From positions 1 through 13,351 of the forward strand of contig CAZYXO010000028.1 in the NCBI GenBank assembly GCA_964651315.1: a stretch of 13,351 nt of DNA, written 5' to 3'. Source of the DNA: CAZYXO01 sp964651315 (GTDB lineage Bacteria > Bacillota_I > Bacilli_A > RF39 > UBA660). Under the pieces are notes generated by a model. That model ran no database searches. It was not told the DNA's origin and saw only the letters and a list, made by a program, of their open reading frames with translations. Every line of letters begins with the position of its first letter. Position 1 is the first letter of the stretch. The translations under genes were made by a program, and so were the position numbers. Shown one piece after another: positions 6,147 to 11,687 of the stretch.

Positions 6147-6672
6147 CTATATCCTCCTTAATTAATATTCTCCACGAACCATAATTTTTGCAATATTTAA
6201 TAATATCTTTTAGTTCTTTCAATGTATATTCATATTTATCCTTTATTGGATTAATTACTTTAACTTTATTGTTAAATATTTTATCTAATACTATAAAGTG
6301 TCCACCATTCATATTTTTATCATTAAAAACAGATGATTCAACACATAGAATAATAAATCTATTTTGTTTTAGTTCTTTTAACAATTCTGTCTCATCTAAT
6401 TTTTTTTCAATAATTGGAATATTTAAACTCAATGCTTTTTTAATATTTTTAAATCCCTCAAATTCAAAATCAATATTTTTAGTTTTTATGTAATCAAAAT
6501 ATAAATTACTTTTATAACACATAACTTCAATATTACTAATACCTTTTTCATTTAAGCAAATTGCTAATTCAGTTGTCCAAGTCATCTGTAAATTAATATC
6601 TGTAAAATCTTTTTTATAGTATTCTAATATATATTTCACACAAGAACTACCACATAATATTTGATTACTCAT
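6124..6672 (-). CDS. C39/papain-like cysteine peptidase domain protein
   Basis: A 182-aa soluble protein with the layout of a papain-like/C39 protease: QILCGSSC at 4-11 (candidate nucleophile C7, with nearby Q4 for the oxyanion hole), NGGHFIVLDKI at 122-132 (candidate H125) and VINPIKDK at 139-146, where the usual Asp-Pro of the third residue is Asn-Pro. C39 domains cut leader peptides after GG-type sites, usually as part of an exporter; here the domain stands alone. The segment WTTELAICLNEKGI also recalls the Guanylate_cyc_2/GUCD1-like relatives of the C39 fold. It starts 4 nt after the helD stop with no strong ribosome site, so coupling is likely. In a radical SAM peptide operon the simplest role is leader removal; this is inference. 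Confidence 0.6.
   Translation of the reverse strand: MSNQILCGSSCVKYILEYYKKDFTDINLQMTWTTELAICLNEKGISNIEVMCYKSNLYFDYIKTKNIDFEFEGFKNIKKALSLNIPIIEKKLDETELLKELKQNRFIILCVESSVFNDKNMNGGHFIVLDKIFNNKVKVINPIKDKYEYTLKELKDIIKYCKNYGSWRILIKEDIDDKSCSI
6153..6158 (-). promoter_or_regulatory. Ribosome binding site of the HAD gene inside the upstream gene
   Basis: AGGAGG on the minus strand, 6 nt before the HAD ATG and within the last codons of the C39-like gene. Gives independent strong initiation despite the overlap. Confidence 0.7.
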
Positions 6673-6676
6673 ATTA

Positions 6677-8746
6677 TTACGTCTTTCTTTGTAATACTAA
6701 TTTTTTTTGATTGTAAACAGCCAAACTGTGTTGAGCTCTTGTACATACGACATAGAATAAATATCTATCTTTTTCTTTATATGAATGTTCTTTATCTGTA
6801 TACGCTATAACACCATCAAATTCTAATCCCTTTGAAATATATGAAGGTAAAATTACAATATCACTAATAGCTTTCTTTCCATTTTCATCTACCATATTAA
6901 TATCTGTAAACTGTTCTCTTAAACTATCATATAATTCAATTGTTTCAGCATTATTTTTAGTTATAATTGCTATTCTTTTCATACCATTTTCTTTCATTTG
7001 ATTAATATCAGTAATTAGTTGTTCAATTGCTTGTTCTCTTTCAACATCTCTAAGCATTACAGGAATTGAATTACTTTTTCTTACCGAGCAAGCATTGTTA
7101 ATTCCTAATATGTGATTTGTAAAATCAATGATTTCTTCACTTGAACGATATGTTTTTGCTAATTCAATATATCTACCCTTATCATCAAATACCGAATTTA
7201 CTTGATTCAAATTAGTGTACATATAATATGGATTAATTGTTTGATTAATATCACCTAAAATAGTAAAAGATGCTTTATCAAATATTTTTCTTAACATTTG
7301 AAATTGTAATAAAGAGTAATCTTGTGCCTCATCAATAATAACGTGTCTAATAGAATTACCATTAGGATAACCATTTAATTCAAAATTCAGATACATTATG
7401 GGGAGCAAATCTTCGTATTTTAACATTTTTCCAATTTGAAAAATAGGTTTTGTTGTTAGCCCAGCATTTATTTTAAAATTTTCTGAAGATAATATTTTTG
7501 AATAAATCGTTTTTATATCTAAATCACCATTTAATAATGCACGTAGTTTATCTTTAACTGCTTTTCCATATTTCTTATAAGAAATATTATTTGAGTCACA
7601 CAAATATTCTGAAATTGAATCAATTCTATTAAAAAAAGGAAATCGTGAAAATCTATTAGTTAATAATTGATTTAATTCTTCTTTTGATATTTCTTTATTA
7701 TTTATAACAATTCCCTTTGAAAAAGTTATATTCGATTTTAAACTTTCAATATATTTATCTAAGTATATTTTAAATTCATCCGACAGTTTATATTTCGTTG
7801 CTTTAAAACTTTCTTCATCAACTTCTTCTTTTTTATAAAATCTTTCTATGAAAGAAGTAAAACTTTCAACTTCTTTATAATCCTTAATATATGAACTTGC
7901 AAAATCACTAAAAGTTGATTGTAAAACATTATCTTCACCAAGTTCTGGTAGTACATCTGAAATATATTCTGAAAAAACATCATTTGGTGAAAATATTAAA
8001 ACATTATTTGAGGTAAGATTTTTTTCTTTATAAAGCAAATATGCTATCCTATGTAAAGCAACTGAAGTTTTTCCACTACCTGCAATACCTTGAACAATTA
8101 AGCATTTATCAATAATATTTCGTATAATTTCATTTTGTTCTCTTTGAATAGTATTAACAATATTAGTCATTTTATCAGATGAAGAATTAGATAATATTTC
8201 TTGTAAGTATTCATCATCAATGTTTATATCACTATCAAAACTTCTTTCAATTTTATCATCTACAATTTTATATTGTCTTTTTAATGTTAAATTACCATCA
8301 ATTTTACCAACTGGGGCATCATAAGATGCTTTACCTATACCATAATTATAAAATAAACTTGCTATTGGTGTTCTCCAGTCAAAGACATAAAAATCCAAAT
8401 CTTTCATAATACCATTTATTCCAATATAAATAGCATCTGTATCCCCATCTCTTTCAAAATCTACTCTTCCAAAATAGGGACTAATTAATGATTTTTTTAA
8501 TTTTTGAAGTTGTTTAATATTTTCATTCGTATATCCAACATCATTATTGACATCATACATTCCAGTTGCTATTTCTACCTCATCCAAAACAGCATTATTT
8601 TCCCAAATATATCTTTTCATTTCATTAATTGAATTTATTCTATCTTGTATAGAAGAATCACTTTGATCTATAAGGGATTGTATTACTTCTAATGTCTTTT
8701 TTAAATAATCTTTTTCTTGTTCTAATTGTTCTGGTGCAATATTCAT
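6677..8746 (-). CDS. helD: HelD-type SF1 helicase-like RNA polymerase recycling factor
   Basis: A 689-aa protein. A charged helical N-terminal arm (about 1-90) precedes Walker A GIAGSGKT (220-227) with the HelD hallmark ALHRIAYLLY. Then come a long insert (about 280-440), Walker B VIIDEAQD (469-476), LGDINQT (498-504), KTYRSS (531-536), and near the end ISKGLEFDGV and YVVCTRAQHSLAVY, the SF1 motifs V and VI. HelD enters the channels of bacterial RNA polymerase, frees stalled complexes and recycles the enzyme; HelR relatives displace rifamycins. It is somewhat shorter than B. subtilis HelD (774 aa). The start has AAAGGA, which overlaps the stop of the P-loop gene; gaps on both sides are 4-6 nt, so it is firmly in the peptide operon. 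That placement suggests self-protection, but a housekeeping passenger is possible. Confidence 0.88.
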   Translation of the reverse strand: MNIAPEQLEQEKDYLKKTLEVIQSLIDQSDSSIQDRINSINEMKRYIWENNAVLDEVEIATGMYDVNNDVGYTNENIKQLQKLKKSLISPYFGRVDFERDGDTDAIYIGINGIMKDLDFYVFDWRTPIASLFYNYGIGKASYDAPVGKIDGNLTLKRQYKIVDDKIERSFDSDINIDDEYLQEILSNSSSDKMTNIVNTIQREQNEIIRNIIDKCLIVQGIAGSGKTSVALHRIAYLLYKEKNLTSNNVLIFSPNDVFSEYISDVLPELGEDNVLQSTFSDFASSYIKDYKEVESFTSFIERFYKKEEVDEESFKATKYKLSDEFKIYLDKYIESLKSNITFSKGIVINNKEISKEELNQLLTNRFSRFPFFNRIDSISEYLCDSNNISYKKYGKAVKDKLRALLNGDLDIKTIYSKILSSENFKINAGLTTKPIFQIGKMLKYEDLLPIMYLNFELNGYPNGNSIRHVIIDEAQDYSLLQFQMLRKIFDKASFTILGDINQTINPYYMYTNLNQVNSVFDDKGRYIELAKTYRSSEEIIDFTNHILGINNACSVRKSNSIPVMLRDVEREQAIEQLITDINQMKENGMKRIAIITKNNAETIELYDSLREQFTDINMVDENGKKAISDIVILPSYISKGLEFDGVIAYTDKEHSYKEKDRYLFYVVCTRAQHSLAVYNQKKLVLQRKT

Positions 8747-8752
8747 TTCACA

Positions 8753-9382
8753 TCAATCCTTTCTTCTTCGATATATTTGAAATTTCATTTTATCAAAACT
8801 TTCATAAAATGTTCCAAAAGCATTTTCAGGATGAACAGAAGCAATAAAATGTATATCATCTTGTAATTCAGCAATATTGTAATTCGTAATTGGAAATTCT
8901 ATTTCATCCATAACTATAAATCTGTCTTTAATTATACCATACTTTTCCATTAAAATTAATGACAATGCTATTTGATTTGCTAAATTGTTATAAAGATTTC
9001 TATAATAATTATATAATTCTCTATCATTAGTTTCATCAAAAACATCGTGTCCTTTTTCTAAAAAATATGATAAGTCAAAACAAAGTATTTTATTTTTATT
9101 TTTTAATACATCACTAAAAGGAAAGTAATTCATAAAATTGGATATAAAATTATTTATACTTACTTCCCCTAAAACAATCTGTTCCTTATCACGCATATCT
9201 ATAATAACAGAATTATCATACTTTTTAACAACTTTTCTTAATAATGATTTATCTTCGTGTTCAGTAGCAGAATCTAGTATTATAATTCCAAAACCCTCTG
9301 AAATTAGTCTTTCTATCTCATTAATTAAATATGTAGTTTTACCAGTTTCTTGGCTCTCAACTATTAACTGGTTGTTTTTCAT
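8753..9382 (-). CDS. Unrecognised P-loop ATPase in radical SAM peptide operon
   Basis: A 209-aa soluble protein. The N-terminal segment ESQETGKTT (9-17) reads as a Walker A loop with Glu where Gly or Ala is usual. DRFIVMDEIE (153-162) is a Walker B strand with D159 and E160. A hydrophobic strand ending in Asp (KILCFDLSYF, 98-107) and ASVHPENAFGTFY (181-193) follow the pattern of AAA or RecA-like NTPases, but I cannot name the family. The gene overlaps the radical SAM gene by 26 nt and precedes helD by 6 nt, so expression is coupled. Possible roles are a maturation partner, a motor that handles the peptide, or an immunity factor. The tight overlap with the maturase argues for a pathway-specific job. 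Confidence 0.65.
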   Translation of the reverse strand: MKNNQLIVESQETGKTTYLINEIERLISEGFGIIILDSATEHEDKSLLRKVVKKYDNSVIIDMRDKEQIVLGEVSINNFISNFMNYFPFSDVLKNKNKILCFDLSYFLEKGHDVFDETNDRELYNYYRNLYNNLANQIALSLILMEKYGIIKDRFIVMDEIEFPITNYNIAELQDDIHFIASVHPENAFGTFYESFDKMKFQIYRRRKD

Positions 9383-10958
9383 TAGTATTTTCCTTATTTA
9401 CAACATTTTCTTCTATCCAAGCTTGCATTAAGTATATGTACATTTGCCTTCTATCAGTACAATGAGGATCTTCTCTATAAATATCTTCAAATTTACCATA
9501 AGCAGAATAACAACACGAACAACACATTCCTCTAAACATACATTTGCTACATTTATCAATAGTTTTTGCTGTCCTGTTTCTTAATTCGATAATTTCGGGT
9601 TTTTTTAACATATCTTCAATTTTTTCATTTAGAACATTTCCCATAACAAACTTCTTTTCACCCTTAAATCCATCACAAGGGAAAACATCTCCGTTTGGAT
9701 TAACAGAAACTAATTCTCTAGCTGCTCCACAAGGGTATCTTAAACATATATAATCTCTTATAGGAGTATAAACATTTTCTTCAAATATATGAATTGAAAA
9801 ATTTTCTACATCTATTTCATCTTTCATTTGATGCATTTCTTTAAAACATTTTGCCCATTCACCTGGTTTTGTTGTTAAATGATTTTCTTTTTCTCTTCCT
9901 AAAATATTAACGGGTCTAGGTTTAAAATTCATACCAACCTTATCAAAATATTCCATTAATTGTCTTGGGTAATGAACATTATGTTGGCCTATTGTACAAA
10001 CAGCACCATCTATATAAATACCATTATCTCTTAATTTTTTTATACCTTTTTCTATCCTATCAAATGCACCTTGACCATTTATATCAATTCTTGTTTGATC
10101 GGTCATTTCTTTGGGTCCATCAAGACTTACTCCAACACTTACATTGAACTCTTTAACTAAATTCATCAATTCTTCAGTTACAGATACACAATTAATTTCT
10201 GTTCTATATTTTACCAATTTATCATAATTTGATTTAACTGATTCAACTTTTTCAATAAATTTTCTCATCCCTGAAACATTTGTAGATGCTTCACCACCTT
10301 GAAACTCAAATGTAATAACTTTTACTTGTGGCATTGACAACATACTATCTATCGTAGCATCCATAACCTCTTCAGTCATATTTTCACCTTTAAAAGGACC
10401 ACAATCAGCAAAGCAATATTTACATCTCAAATTACATCCAGTTGTAATATTAACAACTATTACACTTGGATAATCAGCAGGAATAGGGAAATCAAAATCT
10501 ATTTCTGTATGTTCTTTGTCATCAGCTAATCCCCTAATAAACAAACTTAACCATTCTTCTTGTGTTAAACTATTATTTTTATACTTATTATATTCTTCTT
10601 CTGTTAATGACATCCAAGACCCTAATTCCGGATTAATTAATATTTGATATTTATTTTCTCCAACTTTAAGAGGAAAATTTTCAACATTCTTTGATTTAAT
10701 GAATTTTTTGTTAGACACATCAAAAGAACTATCAATTATTAAATCATTGCAGTTTTTATCAATTGCTAACCCTTTTAAAAATAGTCTTTCCCATTCAATT
10801 TCATTGAACAAATTTTTTTCATATTTATCATATTCTTCTTTACTCAACAATAAACTATTATTTGTATTATTGTTTTTCAATTCATAATTACCATTTTTTT
10901 TAGTAACTATAACATCATTTGATTTTTCGTATTCACGACTTAACCATGGACTTCTCAT
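9357..10958 (-). CDS. Radical SAM/SPASM peptide maturase with duplicated N-terminal module
   Basis: A 533-aa protein. The radical SAM cluster motif is GCNLRCKYC (C175, C179, C182), followed by FQGGE (219-223) for SAM binding. The C-terminal SPASM domain has GDVFPC (423-428, the G-x4-C signature), then C470, C473, C479 and C483 spaced x2, x5, x3, and C500 sixteen residues on, enough for two auxiliary Fe-S clusters, with C405 and C410 upstream. This architecture is typical of enzymes that crosslink or epimerise ribosomal peptides. The N-terminal 150 residues contain two similar modules: LSKEEYDKY to FLKGLAIDK (39-68) and LTEEEYNKY to FIRGLADDK (118-148). Similar segments in maturases bind the leader peptide. 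The start has GGAGG (10966-10970) and follows the precursor gene by 54 nt. Confidence 0.92.
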   Translation of the reverse strand: MRSPWLSREYEKSNDVIVTKKNGNYELKNNNTNNSLLLSKEEYDKYEKNLFNEIEWERLFLKGLAIDKNCNDLIIDSSFDVSNKKFIKSKNVENFPLKVGENKYQILINPELGSWMSLTEEEYNKYKNNSLTQEEWLSLFIRGLADDKEHTEIDFDFPIPADYPSVIVVNITTGCNLRCKYCFADCGPFKGENMTEEVMDATIDSMLSMPQVKVITFEFQGGEASTNVSGMRKFIEKVESVKSNYDKLVKYRTEINCVSVTEELMNLVKEFNVSVGVSLDGPKEMTDQTRIDINGQGAFDRIEKGIKKLRDNGIYIDGAVCTIGQHNVHYPRQLMEYFDKVGMNFKPRPVNILGREKENHLTTKPGEWAKCFKEMHQMKDEIDVENFSIHIFEENVYTPIRDYICLRYPCGAARELVSVNPNGDVFPCDGFKGEKKFVMGNVLNEKIEDMLKKPEIIELRNRTAKTIDKCSKCMFRGMCCSCCYSAYGKFEDIYREDPHCTDRRQMYIYLMQAWIEENVVNKENTNEKQPVNS

Positions 10959-11012
10959 TTCTTAACCTCCAATATTAAAATTACACAACATAGGAGTTTT
11001 GGATTTAAATAA

Positions 11013-11147
11013 TTATTTGTGAGTATGGGTTCCGCATCCATCGTAACCCAAACCTATCTTATTACCAAAAGAAATTTTGATTTTTTGATTTGAAAGTTTT
11101 GTTTTTAAATTTTTAACAATATCATTTTTTATTGCCATTTTTTTCAT
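11013..11147 (-). CDS. 44-aa RiPP precursor peptide
   Basis: A short frame with a near-ideal ribosome site (AAAGGAGGAG, 7 nt from AGGAGG to ATG), directly upstream of the radical SAM maturase. The peptide has the two-part build of a precursor. Its leader is basic and amphipathic (begins MKKMAIKNDIVKNLK), followed by KIKISFGNKIG and a short C-terminal core GYDGCGTHTHK, rich in Gly, Thr and His with one Cys and one Tyr. No GG or GA cleavage site is obvious, apart from the glycines around residues 32-34. The F-G-N triplet resembles the aromatic-X-Asn motif of radical SAM three-residue cyclophanes, and Tyr, Cys, Thr and His are all possible modification sites. I do not recognise a named precursor family. 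It is too small for routine ORF calling and is probably missing from automatic annotation. Confidence 0.88.
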   Translation of the reverse strand: MKKMAIKNDIVKNLKTKLSNQKIKISFGNKIGLGYDGCGTHTHK

Positions 11148-11152
11148 ACAAA

Positions 11153-11160
11153 CTCCTCCT
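11153..11160 (-). promoter_or_regulatory. Strong ribosome binding site of the precursor peptide
   Basis: AGGAGGAG on the minus strand, the strongest ribosome site in the window, as expected for a peptide made in excess over its enzymes. Part of it (AGGAGUUU, 11150-11157) is perfectly complementary to AAACUCCU just after the precursor gene (10992-10999). Confidence 0.8.
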
Positions 11161-11187
11161 TTAATTCTTTAATTATTTATATATAAA

Positions 11188-11201
11188 CATAGTTTCCTAT
11201 G
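11188..11201 (-). other. Small leader hairpin with GAAA tetraloop
   Basis: On the minus-strand RNA CAUAG-GAAA-CUAUG forms a 5-bp stem with a GNRA loop, about 40 nt before the precursor start. It uses part of the arm at 11195-11208, so it would compete with the long-range stem that encloses the precursor. Confidence 0.4.
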
Positions 11202-11210
11202 CTGTGTACT

Positions 11211-11244
11211 AAAAAAGGGGGCAAAACGCACAATGTTTGCCACC
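11211..11244 (-). terminator. Intrinsic terminator in the leader of the RiPP operon (attenuator)
   Basis: On the minus strand GGTGGCAAAC (11244-11235), a 7-nt loop and GTTTTGCCCCC (11227-11217) form a GC-rich stem with one mismatch and one bulge, followed by six Ts (11216-11211). No minus-strand gene ends upstream: the next gene to the right is on the plus strand. The terminator therefore sits between the operon promoters and the precursor gene and should act as an attenuator. Confidence 0.7.
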
Positions 11245-11286
11245 TTTAATTATATATATATAAGCAATCTTATTATGGGCAAACAT
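11233..11286 (-). promoter_or_regulatory. Candidate anti-terminator helix overlapping the attenuator
   Basis: Minus-strand AUGUUUGCC (11286-11278), near the 5' end of the transcript from the proximal promoter, is a perfect 9-bp complement of GGCAAACAU (11241-11233). The latter contains most of the 5' arm of the terminator. The two pairings exclude each other, which is the geometry of a transcription attenuation switch. The upstream segment can also fold on itself as GGG-UAUGUUUG-CCC. No known riboswitch or T-box is recognisable, and the signal is unknown. Confidence 0.55.
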
Positions 11287-11305
11287 ACCCAATTAGTTGA
11301 ATATT

Positions 11306-11332
11306 ATTATATATTTTTTTTATAAATGTCAA
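11306..11332 (-). promoter_or_regulatory. Proximal promoter of the RiPP operon
   Basis: Minus-strand perfect -35 TTGACA (11327-11332) and TATAAT (11306-11311) with a short 15-bp spacer; an alternative -10 TAATAA gives 17 bp. A start site near 11299 puts GGGTATGTTTGCCC within the first 25 nt of the RNA. Confidence 0.65.
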
Positions 11333-11368
11333 TCAAAATATCGTATTTTCTTGCATTTTTGTAAATTT

Positions 11369-11442
11369 AGTTAATTAAAATAGTAAACACTCTCTTTTCT
11401 TTATTTCGAGCGTTTACTATTTTACTATTTACTATTTTAATT
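11369..11442 (+). repeat. Dispersed 63-bp palindromic repeat, middle copy with altered right arm
   Basis: Same palindrome as at 11536-11598, identical through 11424. The right arm is then extended by slipped ACTATTT repeats and ends in AATT directly against GGGCAAAC instead of AATTAACT. Confidence 0.85.
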
Positions 11443-11471
11443 GGGCAAACATACCCAATTAGTTGAATATT

Positions 11472-11499
11472 ATTATATATTTTTTTTTATAAATGTCAA
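11472..11499 (-). promoter_or_regulatory. Distal, duplicated promoter of the RiPP operon
   Basis: Copy of the proximal promoter in the second tandem repeat unit: TTGACA (11494-11499) and TATAAT (11472-11477) with a 16-bp spacer, one T longer than in the other copy. Its transcript would run through one 63-bp palindrome before reaching the second promoter. Confidence 0.6.
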
Positions 11500-11535
11500 T
11501 CAAAATATCGTATTTTCTTGCATTTTTGTAAATTT

Positions 11536-11598
11536 AGTTAATTAAAATAGTAAACACTCTCTTTTCTTTATTTCGAGCGTTTACTATTTTAATTAACT
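11536..11598 (+). repeat. Dispersed 63-bp palindromic repeat, right copy
   Basis: Two 24-nt arms (AGTTAATT outermost, CTC/GAG innermost) pair with a single mismatch around the loop TCTTTTCTTTATTTC. The copy at 4319-4380 is the same sequence in the opposite orientation with one base missing. Both sites lie in intergenic space between divergent reading frames. Confidence 0.9.
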
Positions 11599-11633
11599 TC
11601 TATTTGAATTAAAAAATTTGAATAGTTTTTTTA

Positions 11634-11662
11634 TTGTTAATACATAAATAATCGTGTATAAT
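11634..11662 (+). promoter_or_regulatory. Sigma-A promoter of the gspE-like gene
   Basis: TTGTTA (11634-11639) and a perfect TATAAT (11657-11662) are 17 bp apart, 25 bp before the ATG. The ribosome site is AAGGGA (11671-11676), a rather long 11 nt from the start. Confidence 0.75.
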
Positions 11663-11687
11663 AATAAAGTAAGGGATTGTGTGATAT

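Larger units (their letters stand above)
10982..11208 (-). repeat. 14-bp complementary arms enclosing the precursor gene
   Basis: TACACAACATAGGA (10982-10995) and TCCTATGCTGTGTA (11195-11208) are inverted copies with one difference. On the minus-strand RNA that difference is a permitted G-U pair; on the plus strand it would be an A-C mismatch. The arms lie in the 5' leader and in the gap between the precursor stop and the maturase ribosome site. Confidence 0.55.
11277..11591. repeat. Tandem direct duplication, unit about 166 bp
   Basis: Bases 11277-11424 and 11443-11591 are identical except for a run of 8 versus 9 Ts. An 18-nt slipped copy of ACTATTT lies between them. Each unit carries GGGCAAACATACCC, the promoter and the 63-bp palindrome. 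The near-identity points to a recent duplication. Confidence 0.92.
11148..11687. other. Gene-free regulatory region between divergent RiPP operon and gspE
   Basis: About 540 bp without a protein gene. From left to right it holds the precursor ribosome site, a tetraloop hairpin and long-range stem arm, the attenuator terminator and its anti-terminator partner, the tandem duplication with two minus-strand promoters and two 63-bp palindromes, and the plus-strand promoter of gspE. I see no tRNA, named riboswitch or further small ORF with a ribosome site. Confidence 0.7.

Noticed and set aside
6188..6493. Plus-strand open frame of 101 codons within the C39-like gene
   Set aside because: Antisense shadow: hydrophobic, Phe/Leu/Ser-rich translation typical of the reverse of AT-rich coding DNA, with no ribosome site.
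9138..9431. Plus-strand open frame of 97 codons over the P-loop and maturase genes
   Set aside because: It overlaps two supported minus-strand genes and shows no independent start signal.
9544..10887. Three short plus-strand frames inside the radical SAM gene
   Set aside because: All fall within a full-length enzyme whose motifs cover the region; no promoter or ribosome site supports them.
11013..11147. Precursor as a lanthipeptide or SCIFF peptide
   Set aside because: No lanthionine synthetase is present, the core has one Cys, and SCIFF peptides have six Cys; the radical SAM neighbour argues for another class.
11211..11290. T-box or named metabolite riboswitch
   Set aside because: No T-box sequence, specifier loop or known aptamer core could be recognised; only the attenuator geometry is supported.
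11277..11591. CRISPR array
   Set aside because: There are only two long identical blocks with no unique spacers between short repeats; this is a tandem duplication.
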